A stretch of DNA of 64,000 nt from Nocardia asteroides (GTDB taxonomy: Bacteria > Actinomycetota > Actinomycetes > Mycobacteriales > Mycobacteriaceae): positions 4,402,001 through 4,466,000 of the forward strand of contig NZ_CP089214.1 in the NCBI RefSeq assembly GCF_021183625.1. Direction: 5' to 3'. Positions within the stretch are counted from its first letter, which is position 1. Each line of letters opens with the position of its first letter. The translations under genes were made by a program, and so were the position numbers. Positions 34,224 through 45,186 of the stretch are shown piece by piece. A model generated the notes under the pieces. It searched no databases and was not told where the DNA came from. It saw nothing but the letters and a program-made list of their open reading frames with translations.

Positions 34224-36380
34224 ATGTCTGTCGAGAGTGTGCCGCCCCCCGTCGCGAAGACCGTGCCGACCGAGCGCGTGCAGCACGGCGATGTCGTGAT
34301 CGACGAGTACGAGTGGCTCCGCGACAAGGACGATCCCGAGGTGATCGCCCACCTGGAGGCGGAGAACGCCTACACCGAGGCGAACACCGCGCACCTGGCC
34401 GAGCTGCGCACCGCCATCTTCGACGAGATCAAGGGCCGCACCCAGGAGACCGACCTCTCGGTCCCGACCCGGCTCGGGCAGTACTGGTACTACTCGCGCA
34501 GCTTCGAGGGCAAACAGTACGGCGTGCACTGCCGCTGCCCGGTCGACCCGGCCGCGGCGGGGCTCGACGCCTGGACCCCGCCGCAGCTGGAGGCAGGCAC
34601 CGAGATCGCGGGCGAGCAGGTGCTGCTGGACAGCAACGTGCTCGCCGACGGGCACGACTTCTTCGCGCTCGGCGCCTTCTCGGTGAGCAACGACGGCACC
34701 CTGCTCGCCTACTCCACCGACACCGTCGGCGACGAGCGCTACCTGCTGCGCTTCCTCGACCTGCGCACCGGCGAGCAGCTCGGCGACGAGATCCCGGGCA
34801 CCGCCCCCGGCGCCACCTGGTCGCTGGACGGCTCGCACGTCTTCTACCAGACCGTCGACGACTCATGGCGCCCCGACACCGTCTGGCGGCACCGGCTCGG
34901 CACCGCCGCCGCAGCCGACGTCAAGGTCTTCCACGAGCCGGACGAGCGGTACTGGGTGAGCATCGGCAGCACCCGCTCGGAGAAGTACCTGCTGATCTGG
35001 GTCGCCTCCAAGATCACCAGCGAGGGCTGGATGCTGGAGTCGGCCGACCCGGAGGGCGAGTTCCGGGTGATCCTGCCGCGCCGCGATGGCGTGGAGTACG
35101 GCGTCGAGCACGCCGTGATCGCGGGCGAGGACCGGTTCCTGGTCCTGCACAACGACGTGGTCGACGGGGTGAAGGCGGAGAACTTCGTGCTCGCCGAGGC
35201 CCCGGTCAGCGACCCCGCCGCGCTCACCCTGCTCATCGGGCACCGCGACGACGTCCGGCTGGAGGACGTCGACGCCTTCGCCGGCCACCTGGTGCTCGGC
35301 TACCGCCGCGAGGCGCTGAGCAGGCTCGCGGTCTGGCCGCTCACCCCCGACGGCTACGGCGAGCGCCGCGAACTCGAGTTCGACCTGCCGCTCTTCGCCG
35401 TCGGGCTCGGCGCCAACCCGGAGTGGGAGCAGCCGACGCTGCGCATCGGGCTCACCTCCTTCACCACCCCGACCCAGGTCTTCGACTACGCCCCCGACAC
35501 CGGCGAGCTGCTGCTGCGCAAGGAGCAGCCGGTGCTCGGCGGGTACGACCCCGCGCGCTACGAGCAGAGCCGGGACTGGGCGGTCGCCGAGGACGGAACC
35601 CGCATCCCGATCTCGCTGGTCTGGCGCAGGGACGCGGTGCAGCCGGGCACCGCGGCGCCGCTGCTGCTCTACGGCTACGGCTCCTACGAGGCCAGCATCG
35701 ACCCCGGCTTCTCGGTCTCCCGGCTCTCGCTGCTCGACCGCGGCATGGTCTTCGCGGTCGCGCACGTGCGCGGCGGCGGCGAGATGGGCAGGCTCTGGTA
35801 CGAGAACGGCAAGACGCTGCGCAAGAAGAACACCTTCACCGACTTCGTCGCCGCGGCCAGGCACCTCATCGACACCGGCCGCACCAGCGCGGACCGGCTG
35901 ATCGCGGACGGCGGCAGCGCGGGCGGGCTGCTGGTCGGCGCGGTGGCGAACCTGGCCCCCGAGCTCTTCGCCGGCATCCTCGCCAACGTGCCCTTCGTGG
36001 ACCCGCTGACCTCGATCCTGGACCCCTCGCTCCCGCTCACGGTGATCGAGTGGGACGAGTGGGGCAACCCGCTCGCCGACCCCGAGGTCTACGCGTACAT
36101 GAAGTCCTACTCGCCGTACGAGAATGTCGAGGCCAAGAACTACCCGGCGATCCTCGCCATCACCAGCCTCAACGACACCCGGGTGCTCTACGTGGAGCCG
36201 GCCAAGTGGGTCGCGCGGCTGCGCGCGGTCGCGACCGGCAACGCCCCGCTGCTGCTGAAGACCGAGATGAGCGCGGGCCACGGCGGGGTCAGCGGGCGCT
36301 ACGAGAAGTGGAAGGAAGTCGCCTTCGAGTACGCCTGGGTGCTGGACACCGTCGGGCTCGGCAAGGTGGCGCCGTCATAG
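34224..36380 (+). CDS. ptrB: oligopeptidase B / protease II (S9A)
   Basis: A 718-residue prolyl-oligopeptidase-family serine peptidase: an N-terminal beta-propeller of about 400 residues covers the active site and a C-terminal alpha/beta-hydrolase domain carries the catalytic Ser in GGSAGG, with His in SAGHGGVSG. It typically cuts after Lys/Arg in short peptides. I chose ATG at 34224; a GTG at 34215 is possible. M. tuberculosis splits this gene (Rv0781/Rv0782); here it is one complete ORF. It follows the DUF2330 gene divergently and is before a DUF2334 gene. Confidence 0.92.
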   Translation: MSVESVPPPVAKTVPTERVQHGDVVIDEYEWLRDKDDPEVIAHLEAENAYTEANTAHLAELRTAIFDEIKGRTQETDLSVPTRLGQYWYYSRSFEGKQYGVHCRCPVDPAAAGLDAWTPPQLEAGTEIAGEQVLLDSNVLADGHDFFALGAFSVSNDGTLLAYSTDTVGDERYLLRFLDLRTGEQLGDEIPGTAPGATWSLDGSHVFYQTVDDSWRPDTVWRHRLGTAAAADVKVFHEPDERYWVSIGSTRSEKYLLIWVASKITSEGWMLESADPEGEFRVILPRRDGVEYGVEHAVIAGEDRFLVLHNDVVDGVKAENFVLAEAPVSDPAALTLLIGHRDDVRLEDVDAFAGHLVLGYRREALSRLAVWPLTPDGYGERRELEFDLPLFAVGLGANPEWEQPTLRIGLTSFTTPTQVFDYAPDTGELLLRKEQPVLGGYDPARYEQSRDWAVAEDGTRIPISLVWRRDAVQPGTAAPLLLYGYGSYEASIDPGFSVSRLSLLDRGMVFAVAHVRGGGEMGRLWYENGKTLRKKNTFTDFVAAARHLIDTGRTSADRLIADGGSAGGLLVGAVANLAPELFAGILANVPFVDPLTSILDPSLPLTVIEWDEWGNPLADPEVYAYMKSYSPYENVEAKNYPAILAITSLNDTRVLYVEPAKWVARLRAVATGNAPLLLKTEMSAGHGGVSGRYEKWKEVAFEYAWVLDTVGLGKVAPS

Positions 36381-36466
36381 CGGCACGCTCCGATATGTGA
36401 CGGTGTTGGCTTCGGCGTCATCCCGGCTGCACGCCGCGGACATGTCGTCCTGCCACCGTTGCGGGT

Positions 36467-37171
36467 ATGACTGCCGAGCTGATCGTCTCCGTGTCCGGCA
36501 TCCGGGACACCACCCGGGACGCCGCGATCGAGTTCGCGGCCGCGATGGACGACCGGGGCGTCCCGCTGTCGCTGCTCGTCGCGCCGCGGCTGAAGGGCGG
36601 CTACCGGCTGACCGATGACCCGGCCACCCTGGCCTGGCTGCGCGGGCGGCGCGCCGGTGGCGACGCCATCGTGCTGCACGGCTACGACCAGGCGGCCACC
36701 AAGCGCAGGCGGGCTGAGTTCGGCGCGCTGCCCCGGCACGAGGCGCGGTTGCGGCTGATGGCGGCGGATCGGGTGATGGAGCGGGTGGGGCTGCGCACCC
36801 GGCTCTTCGCCGCCCCGCGCTGGGATGCGTCGGCGGGGGCGATGGAGGCGCTTCCCGATGTCGGTTTCCGGCTGGCGCTCGGGCTGACCTCGATCGTCGA
36901 CCTGGAGCGCAACAGTGCGCAGCGCACCCGCGTGTACGGGATCGGCGAGGGTTTCCGCACCGAGCCGTGGTGGTGCCGGGCGCTGGTCCTCGGCGCGGCC
37001 AGGACCGCCAAGCGCGGTGGGGTGGTGCGGCTCGCGGTGTCCGGGGCGCAGCTGGCTCGTTCCGGCCCGCGGCAGGCGATGCTCGACGCCATCGACCTGG
37101 CGCTCTACCACGGTGCCTCCGGGCAGCTGTACCGGTGGGAGCCGTTCGGCGCCGCGACACGCGCAGCCTGA
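36467..37171 (+). CDS. DUF2334 polysaccharide-deacetylase-like protein
   Basis: A 234-residue protein resembling DUF2334, a NodB-like deacetylase fold. Likely active-site positions are DTTRDAA near the start, LHGYDQ in the middle, and RLFAAPRWDAS. It starts ATG at 36467 and sits downstream of ptrB, where M. tuberculosis has Rv0784. No signal peptide, so cytoplasmic. Activity unproven. A short inverted repeat (GACCG-aa-CGGTC at 37174-37185) follows the stop. Confidence 0.78.
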   Translation: MTAELIVSVSGIRDTTRDAAIEFAAAMDDRGVPLSLLVAPRLKGGYRLTDDPATLAWLRGRRAGGDAIVLHGYDQAATKRRRAEFGALPRHEARLRLMAADRVMERVGLRTRLFAAPRWDASAGAMEALPDVGFRLALGLTSIVDLERNSAQRTRVYGIGEGFRTEPWWCRALVLGAARTAKRGGVVRLAVSGAQLARSGPRQAMLDAIDLALYHGASGQLYRWEPFGAATRAA

Positions 37172-37540
37172 CCGACCGAACGGTCTGTTTCGGCGGCTGT
37201 TCGCGGACGCCGGGTGTGTCGAGCCCGCTCGTCGGGGCGGCGAACCGAACCCCGGGTCGGTGGGCGAAGCCGCCACCCGGCGACCGGGCCGATGTCTCCG
37301 GATGTTCCCGTGCCGCCGTTCGGCGCAGCGCCGGAACAACACCGGCAACCCGGCTTCTCCGGAATTTCTATTGTTTCGGTCGGATTCGCCGCTCCCGCAC
37401 CGAATTGGATGCCGCAGAATTCGGGGTGCCGAAAAGAAATCCGAAAAAATCCGGCCCGGGGGCGTTTGCTTCCATGGTGAACGGTGCAATTCTGTCAGTG
37501 CGGCATCCGATCGCATCAAGACGACAGGAAGGAAAGCGCA
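37172..37540. other. intergenic region, no gene seen
   Basis: 369 bp with no credible gene. GC content drops in the last 150 bp. Several frames are open over 80-100 codons, but none has an RBS or any family resemblance. The region precedes the 29-codon ORF at 37541 and should carry its promoter, but I see no clear -10/-35. Confidence 0.6.
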
Positions 37541-37630
37541 ATGCTCGAAACTCTTCTCGAATTGATCACCACGCTGGTCTCGACCCTCAGCGCGAGCACT
37601 CCGGATATCCCCGACCTCCCGCTGCCCTGA
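37541..37630 (+). CDS. 29-residue peptide ORF
   Basis: ATG at 37541 is preceded by AGGAAGGAAA (37526-37535), 5 bp away, one of the better Shine-Dalgarno sequences in the window. The peptide starts MLETLLELITTLVSTL, a short hydrophobic, amphipathic helix with two acidic residues, and ends SASTPDIPDLPLP, a proline-rich tail with no positive charge at all. A 10-bp perfect-stem hairpin follows 22 bp after the stop. No family is recognised. It may be a secreted or membrane-active peptide or a structural leader; no evidence chooses between these. Confidence 0.5.
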   Translation: MLETLLELITTLVSTLSASTPDIPDLPLP

Positions 37631-37651
37631 CCGGCCCAGCTACGCTGACCA

Positions 37652-37688
37652 GCCGCCCCGCCTCGGACAACTGCCGACGCGGGGCGGC
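37652..37688 (+). terminator. strong hairpin after the 29-codon ORF
   Basis: GCCGCCCCGC at 37652-37661 pairs perfectly with GCGGGGCGGC at 37679-37688 with a 17-nt loop. It lies 22 bp after the peptide stop and 96 bp before the end of the convergent MBL gene. Could serve both strands. Confidence 0.65.
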
Positions 37689-37783
37689 TTCGTCGGTACT
37701 GCACAATTGTGTTTTGCAATCGTGGATGCACGTGCATTGCGTCTTCCGGCTATCCCGATGCGTTTTGCGCAGGTGTGCGCGGA

Positions 37784-38434
37784 TCAGCCGGGGAACTCTT
37801 TACTTTGCTCGTGATCGATGAGCGAGAACTCCGTCTCCTCCGGCCCCATTTCGGTGAGCCGTCCGAAGTAGATCCCCCGCGCCTCCGGCGCGACGACTCC
37901 GTAGTGGATCGGCACCGCGCTCCGCGGGCGAACCGCCCGCAGATAATCCACCGCCTCGCTGATCCGCATCCACGGCGCCGCCGCCGGGATGGCGAGCACG
38001 CCGACCGGGCTCGGCGGCACCCAGAGCGAATCGCCGGGGTGCACCAGCTGCGCGGGCTCCGCCGGGGTGCCGAGCTGGAAGACGGTGTTGTCGATGACCG
38101 GCAGCTCCGGGTGGATCACCGCGTGCCTGCCGCCGCCGCCGGTCACGGTGACCCCGCCGACGGTGAGCACCTGCCCGGCGTGCACCGCCTCCCACGGCTC
38201 CGGCCGCAGCTCGGCGGTCTGCGGGTCGGCGAGCAGCCGGGCGCCGGGGTTGGCGTCGATCAGCGCGCCGATCCGGTCACCGTCGATGTGGTCCGGGTGC
38301 TGGTGGGTGACGGCGATGGCGTCGAGCCCGGTGATGCCCTCGAACCCGTGCGCGAAGGTGCCCGGGTCGAACAGCACTTTCGTGCCGTGCAGCTCGACGA
38401 GGATGCAGGAGTGTCCGAAGTGAGCTATGCGCAT
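37784..38434 (-). CDS. MBL-fold metallohydrolase
   Basis: A 216-residue metallo-beta-lactamase-fold protein of the UlaG-like group, in the place of Rv0786c. Metal ligands are in HQHPDHIDGD (about 44-53), with further His in GRHAVIH and IHYGV. It is divergent from purS, 126 bp apart. Likely a cytoplasmic hydrolase with two metals; the substrate is not apparent from the sequence. Confidence 0.85.
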   Translation of the reverse strand: MRIAHFGHSCILVELHGTKVLFDPGTFAHGFEGITGLDAIAVTHQHPDHIDGDRIGALIDANPGARLLADPQTAELRPEPWEAVHAGQVLTVGGVTVTGGGGRHAVIHPELPVIDNTVFQLGTPAEPAQLVHPGDSLWVPPSPVGVLAIPAAAPWMRISEAVDYLRAVRPRSAVPIHYGVVAPEARGIYFGRLTEMGPEETEFSLIDHEQSKEFPG

Positions 38435-38560
38435 GCGGCGATGCTAGTCGCCGGTGACCGGCGTGACCGGCTGTGATCTCGCACCCCCCGGCAGCCGTCC
38501 GCGCCCGCCGCCATTACGCTGTGCCGGTAACCCCCCGAATCTTTCGCGAGGAGAAAACGC

Positions 38561-38797
38561 GTGGCACGAGTCGTGGTCGAGGTGATGCCGAAGGCCGAGA
38601 TCCTGGATCCGCAGGGTCAGGCCATCGTCGGTGCGCTTCCCCGCCTGGGATTCGCCGGTGTGTCCGATGTGCGGCAGGGCAAGCGCTTCGAGCTCGATGT
38701 CGAGGACTCGGTGAGCGACGCCGAGCTCGAGCAGATCGCCGAATCGCTGCTCGCCAACACCGTCATCGAGGAGTGGAAGGTCGTCCGGCTGTCATGA
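38561..38797 (+). CDS. purS: FGAM synthase, PurS subunit
   Basis: A 78-residue PurS, the small bridging subunit of formylglycinamidine ribonucleotide synthase (PurS-PurQ-PurL). It dimerises and couples PurQ ammonia transfer to PurL. Starts GTG at 38561 with GAGGAG at 38548-38553. It overlaps purQ by 4 bp (ATGA at 38794). Confidence 0.93.
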   Translation: MARVVVEVMPKAEILDPQGQAIVGALPRLGFAGVSDVRQGKRFELDVEDSVSDAELEQIAESLLANTVIEEWKVVRLS

Positions 38798-39471
38798 GCC
38801 CGCGCATCGGGGTGATCACCTTTCCCGGCACGCTCGACGACGTCGACGCGGCCCGCGCGGTCCGGCTCTCCGGCGCCGAGGCGGTGAACCTGTGGCACGC
38901 CGACGCCGATCTCAAGCGGGTCGACGCGGTGATCGTGCCCGGTGGCTTCTCCTACGGCGACTACCTGCGGGCAGGCGCCATCGCCCGGTTCGCCCCGGTG
39001 ATGGGCGAGGTGGTGCGCGCCGCGGGCCAGGGGCTGCCGGTACTCGGCATCTGCAACGGCTTCCAGGTGCTGTGCGAGGCCGGGCTGCTGCCCGGCGCGC
39101 TCACCCGCAACGACGGGCTGCACTTCGTCTGCCGCGACGAGTGGCTGACCGTCGAGTCCACCGGCACCGCGTGGACCGGCCGGTTCGAGCAGGGCGCGCA
39201 GATTCTGATCCCGCTCAAGTCCGGCGAGGGCCGCTTCCAGGCCGCGGCCGAGGTGCTCGACCGGCTGGAGGGCGAGGGCCGGGTGGTCTTCCGCTACTCC
39301 GGCGACAACCCGAACGGCTCGCAGCGCGGCATCGCCGGGATCTCCTCGGCGAACGGCCGGGTGGTCGGGCTGATGCCGCACCCGGAGCACGCCACCGAGG
39401 CGCTCACCGGCCCCAGCGACGACGGGCTCGGGCTCTTCCTCTCGGTCCTCGATTCGCTCGTGGCGGCCTGA
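38794..39471 (+). CDS. purQ: FGAM synthase, PurQ glutaminase subunit
   Basis: A 225-residue class I glutamine amidotransferase. Cys87 in GICNGFQ is the nucleophile, with His and Glu of the triad in LMPHPEHATE. It yields ammonia for PurL in the fourth step of purine synthesis. ATG start within purS (4-bp overlap). It is followed by a strong terminator (39493-39528), so purSQ is a two-gene operon; purL lies 3.4 kb away with its own promoter. Confidence 0.95.
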   Translation: MSPRIGVITFPGTLDDVDAARAVRLSGAEAVNLWHADADLKRVDAVIVPGGFSYGDYLRAGAIARFAPVMGEVVRAAGQGLPVLGICNGFQVLCEAGLLPGALTRNDGLHFVCRDEWLTVESTGTAWTGRFEQGAQILIPLKSGEGRFQAAAEVLDRLEGEGRVVFRYSGDNPNGSQRGIAGISSANGRVVGLMPHPEHATEALTGPSDDGLGLFLSVLDSLVAA

Positions 39472-39492
39472 GCCGCAACGACTTCCCGGTAC

Positions 39493-39528
39493 CCGGCCCG
39501 GATCGCGCTCCCGCGCGGTCCGGGCCGG
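39493..39528 (+). terminator. strong terminator after purSQ
   Basis: CCGGCCCGGA at 39493-39502 pairs with TCCGGGCCGG at 39519-39528, and an inner CGCGC (39504-39508) with GCGCG (39513-39517), leaving a 4-nt loop. It starts 22 bp after the purQ stop. Confidence 0.75.
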
Positions 39529-39571
39529 TGTCGTTTCCGGTGCTCCGGCGGCTGTGCCGAATCCTCTCGCT

Positions 39572-39596
39572 GAAATTTGCATTTCGAGTATTCGAA
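39572..39596. promoter_or_regulatory. overlapping palindromes upstream of the MarR gene
   Basis: GAAAT-ttgc-ATTTC (39572-39585) and TTCGA-gtat-TCGAA (39583-39596) are perfect 5-bp inverted repeats sharing bases 39583-39585. They lie about 140 bp before the MarR GTG in the most AT-rich stretch locally. They could bind the MarR protein or another regulator; MarR operators commonly have this arm length. Confidence 0.4.
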
Positions 39597-39625
39597 GTCG
39601 AATTGAACTGGCACAGCCGACTTTT

Positions 39626-39646
39626 CGGACACCTCCGCAGTGTCCG
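39626..39646. terminator. hairpin in the purQ-marR gap
   Basis: CGGACAC at 39626-39632 pairs with GTGTCCG at 39640-39646 with a 7-nt loop. It may be a second terminator or a regulatory stem ahead of the MarR gene. Confidence 0.35.
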
Positions 39647-39734
39647 GTGACCGGCCGACACCACTCGCTCACGCGAATTTTCCACGTTCGGTAGTCTTCC
39701 CCTCGTTCCAATTCTCGAGGCAGTCAGGACAATT

Positions 39735-40166
39735 GTGGAAACCATGGTGGGCGGTAATTCCACGCTGCATGGCGCGTTGCGTTCCGCGGAGCGGAGTTGG
39801 GTGCGTCACCTCGACGACGCTTTGTACGCGCGCCAGCTTTCCCCGGATCAGTGGTCGATGTTGTCGAATCTCTCCGTCGACGGCCGGACCACGATGAGCG
39901 AATTGGCGGCGAAGTCGCAGTTGCCGCCATCTTCGGCGACTCGGCACGCCGATGCGCTGGCCGAACGCGGGCTGATCTTCCGTGTGGCGGCCGAGGACGA
40001 CCGGCGGCGCATCCTGATCGGGCTCAGCAAGCTGGGCGCCGAGCTGGTCGCGGCGGTGCGCGCCGAGGAGTATCGGGCCGAGCAGCAACTCCGTTCCCGG
40101 ATCGGGGCGCGGCGATATGCGGAACTGCTCCGATTGCTGGATCTGGTGGCGCAGACCGTCGGTTGA
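39735..40166 (+). CDS. MarR-family regulator
   Basis: A 143-residue MarR protein. The winged helix (TMSELAAKSQLPPSSATRHADAL, wing with AEDDRRRILI) is intact. The start may be GTG at 39735 or ATG at 39744. Codon use is less GC-rich than in neighbouring genes, suggesting a shorter history in this genome, and I know of no MarR gene at this spot in M. tuberculosis. The target is unknown; the palindromes at 39572-39596 are candidates. Confidence 0.85.
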   Translation: METMVGGNSTLHGALRSAERSWVRHLDDALYARQLSPDQWSMLSNLSVDGRTTMSELAAKSQLPPSSATRHADALAERGLIFRVAAEDDRRRILIGLSKLGAELVAAVRAEEYRAEQQLRSRIGARRYAELLRLLDLVAQTVG

Positions 40167-40314
40167 TTCATCCGATGAAATTCGCGCGGCATTTCCGCCG
40201 GTAATTGTGACGGGTTGTGCGAATGGTGCGGATGTGATTCCGTATCGTCAATAGGACTTGACGGTCCCGCACCTGGGCCGGAGTGGCGGCGCCGCGCTGC
40301 CTAGGATCGCGGGC

Positions 40315-41610
40315 ATGCCCGTCGTCAGCACCACCGCCACCGCCACCGGCCTGTGCGCCTTCATCGACGCCTCGCCCTCCCCGTTCCACGTCTGCCACAC
40401 CGTGAGCCGGGAACTGGAGGGACGCGGCTTCCGCGCGCTGCGCGAGGCGGAGCCGTGGCAGGCGGGCGAGCCGGGCCGGTACTACGTGATCCGAGGTGGA
40501 TCGCTGGTGGCCTGGAGCACCGAGGGAATCGCGCCCGGTGCCGGGTTCCGGGTGGTCGGCGCGCACACCGACAGCCCCAACCTGCGCGTCAAGCAGCACC
40601 CCGACCTGCTCTCGGCGGGCTGGCAGCTGGTCGGGCTGGAGCCCTACGGCGGCGCCTGGCTGAACTCCTGGCTCGACCGCGACCTCGGCATCTCCGGCAG
40701 GCTCACGCTGCGCGATCCCGACGGCGGCGGGGTGCGCGAGCAGCTGGTGCGGATCGACGAGCCCATCCTGCGGGTGCCGCAGCTCGCCATCCACCTCTCC
40801 GAGGAGCGGCGCGGGGTCACGCTCGACCCGCAGCGGCACGTCAACGGGGTCTGGGGCGTCGGCACCGAGCCCGCCTCGTTCATCCGGTACGTGGCCGAGC
40901 AGGCCGGGGTGGTCGCGGCCGACGTGCTCGGCTGGGAGCTGATGACCCACGACCTCGCGCCGAGCACCCTGGTCGGCCGCGACCGCGACCTGGTGAGCGC
41001 GCCCCGGCTGGACAACCAGGCCACCTGCTACGCCGGGCTGGCCGCCTTCCTGGCCGCGCTGGCCGAGCCGGGCGCGGCGCTGCCGGTGCTCGCGCTCTTC
41101 GACCACGAGGAGGTCGGCAGCCAGTCCGAGCGCGGCGCGCAATCCGACCTGCTGCCCGCGGTGCTGGAGCGGATCGTGCTCGGCGCGGGCGGCGGGCGCG
41201 CGGAGTACCTGGCGGCACTGGCCGGCTCGCTGGTCGCCTCCGGCGACATGGCGCACGCCACGCACCCCAACTACCCGGACCGGCACGAGCCCGCGCACCG
41301 GATCGCGGTGAACGGCGGCCCGGTGCTCAAGGTCAACCAGAACCTGCGCTACGCCACCGACGCCGTCGGCACCGGCGCCTTCGCGCTGGCCTGCGCCGAG
41401 GCGGGGGTACCGCTGCAGCGCTACGTGCACCGCGCCGACCTGCCCTGCGGCTCCACCATCGGCCCGATCACCGCGGCCCGCACCGGCATCGGCACGGTCG
41501 ACGTCGGCGCGCCGCAGCTGGCCATGCACTCGGCGCGCGAGTTCATGGGCGCGGCCGACGTGCCTGCCTACGCGGCCGCGCTCGCGGCCTTCCTCACCCC
41601 GGCCGCCTGA
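40315..41610 (+). CDS. pepC: M18-family aminopeptidase
   Basis: A 431-residue dodecameric metalloaminopeptidase of the aspartyl-aminopeptidase group. Ligands are visible in VVGAHTDSPNLRVK, DNQATCYAGL, FDHEEVGSQSERGAQS and AMHSAREF. It corresponds to Rv0800. ATG at 40315 is chosen because family members start here (ATATGLCAFIDASPSPFH). The gene stands alone; its last 43 bp overlap the convergent GT87 gene. Confidence 0.92.
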   Translation: MPVVSTTATATGLCAFIDASPSPFHVCHTVSRELEGRGFRALREAEPWQAGEPGRYYVIRGGSLVAWSTEGIAPGAGFRVVGAHTDSPNLRVKQHPDLLSAGWQLVGLEPYGGAWLNSWLDRDLGISGRLTLRDPDGGGVREQLVRIDEPILRVPQLAIHLSEERRGVTLDPQRHVNGVWGVGTEPASFIRYVAEQAGVVAADVLGWELMTHDLAPSTLVGRDRDLVSAPRLDNQATCYAGLAAFLAALAEPGAALPVLALFDHEEVGSQSERGAQSDLLPAVLERIVLGAGGGRAEYLAALAGSLVASGDMAHATHPNYPDRHEPAHRIAVNGGPVLKVNQNLRYATDAVGTGAFALACAEAGVPLQRYVHRADLPCGSTIGPITAARTGIGTVDVGAPQLAMHSAREFMGAADVPAYAAALAAFLTPAA

Positions 41611-42791
41611 CCGACGGCGACCCCGGCGACCAGCACCAGGAAGGTCACCCAGACGTAGCTGCTGCCGATGACCTGCTGCCACCAGGCCCACTCCAGCTCC
41701 CGGTCCTTCGCGTGCGGCAGCAGCCACTGCGGGCCGATCAGGAAGAGCAGCGCGAGCGCGCCGGTGCCGATGAGCAGCGGGCGGGAGCGGTTGCCCTCGG
41801 CGATGGCGACGCCGAGCAGCAGCAGCGCGGGGGCGGCCCAGACCCAGTGGTGCGACCAGGAGACCGGCGAGACCAGCAGCAGCGCGGCGGCGTTCACCAG
41901 CAGCGCAGAGACCGGGCGGTCGGCGGCGAGCAGCCGGTGCATCCAGAGCGCGGCCAGCGCGACCGCGATCGCCCCGAGCCCGAGCCAGAGCGCGGTGGCG
42001 GCGCCGTCGGAGACGCCGAGCCGGAAGGCGAGCCCCTTCAGCGACTGGTTGCCCGCGAAGTAGGGCGGGCCGATCCGGTCGGTGTTGGCCAGCGTCTCCG
42101 ACCAGTACTGCACCGAATCCGTCGGGAAGAACAGGAAACCGACGCCGACCGCGGCGGCCGCCGAGACCACGAGCGTGCCCGCCGCCTTCCAGTCCCGGCG
42201 GAGCAGGAAGAAGAGCAGGTAGCCGGCCGGGATGAGCTTCACCGAGACCGCGATGCCGATCAGCATGCCGCGCGGCCAGAAGGTTCTCGGCGCCAGGCAG
42301 TCGAGCGCCACCGCGGCCATCAGCACCAGGTTGATCTGGCCGAAGCCGAAGGTCTGGCGCACCGGCTCCAGCATCTGGGCCAGCGCCACCGCGGCGATCA
42401 CTGCGGTCAGCACGGCCACCCGGTTCAGCTCGGGCCGCAGCCGGATCAGCACCAGCCACAGCGTGATCGCGAGGCTGGCGATCGAGGTGACCAGCACCAC
42501 GATCTCGGCGACGCCGAGCGGGACCAGCGCCAGCGGGGCGAAGAGCAGCGCGGCCAGCGGGGGATAGGTGAAGGGCAGCGCGATGTCGCCGATCGGCGGC
42601 ATCGGGCCGTACAGCTCGCCGCCGTCCAGCCAGACCCGCGGGCCGTTGCGGTAGACCTGCAGGTCGATGTAGTGGTCCCACCAGTGCAGCAGCAGCGAGA
42701 CGGTCGCCGACAGCGCGAACAGGCCGATCGCGAGGAGCAGCAACCGTCGCTGCCGCCGTGCCGAATCGGCAACCCCCGATCGTTCGTTCAC
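41568..42791 (-). CDS. GT87-family membrane mannosyltransferase-like protein
   Basis: A 407-residue polytopic protein with about ten transmembrane segments, of the DUF2029/GT87 family of polyprenyl-phosphate-mannose dependent alpha-mannosyltransferases. The acidic pair expected in the first loop is in HYIDLQVYRNG, and YPPLAALLFAP and SVKLIPAGYLLF are family landmarks. In mycobacteria such enzymes build lipoarabinomannan or phosphatidylinositol mannosides. The start ATG at 42791 is 103 bp from the divergent purL. Its C-terminus overlaps pepC. Confidence 0.85.
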   Translation of the reverse strand: MNERSGVADSARRQRRLLLLAIGLFALSATVSLLLHWWDHYIDLQVYRNGPRVWLDGGELYGPMPPIGDIALPFTYPPLAALLFAPLALVPLGVAEIVVLVTSIASLAITLWLVLIRLRPELNRVAVLTAVIAAVALAQMLEPVRQTFGFGQINLVLMAAVALDCLAPRTFWPRGMLIGIAVSVKLIPAGYLLFFLLRRDWKAAGTLVVSAAAAVGVGFLFFPTDSVQYWSETLANTDRIGPPYFAGNQSLKGLAFRLGVSDGAATALWLGLGAIAVALAALWMHRLLAADRPVSALLVNAAALLLVSPVSWSHHWVWAAPALLLLGVAIAEGNRSRPLLIGTGALALLFLIGPQWLLPHAKDRELEWAWWQQVIGSSYVWVTFLVLVAGVAVGQAAGVRKAASAAA

Positions 42792-42894
42792 GCGGCACAG
42801 GGTAGCGGGTGCCGTCCCCCCATCGGCCCACGGCTAAACTCGCAGGCGATTTCCCGCATCGCGAAAACCGGCCCGAAAGGACCCTGGTACTCCC

Positions 42895-45186
<2,292 letters not shown>

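Noticed and set aside
36368..36387. Third MIRU-like copy near 36 kb (ACGCTCCGA)
   Set aside because: Only nine bases resemble the element and there is no coupling overlap at that point.
37172..37540. Open frames of 80-100 codons in the gap before the 29-codon ORF
   Set aside because: No RBS, no family resemblance and mixed codon use; several overlap each other in different frames.
38435..38560. Purine riboswitch ahead of purS (and ahead of purF, purL)
   Set aside because: No conserved purine-aptamer core or fitting stem arrangement is visible in these short leaders.
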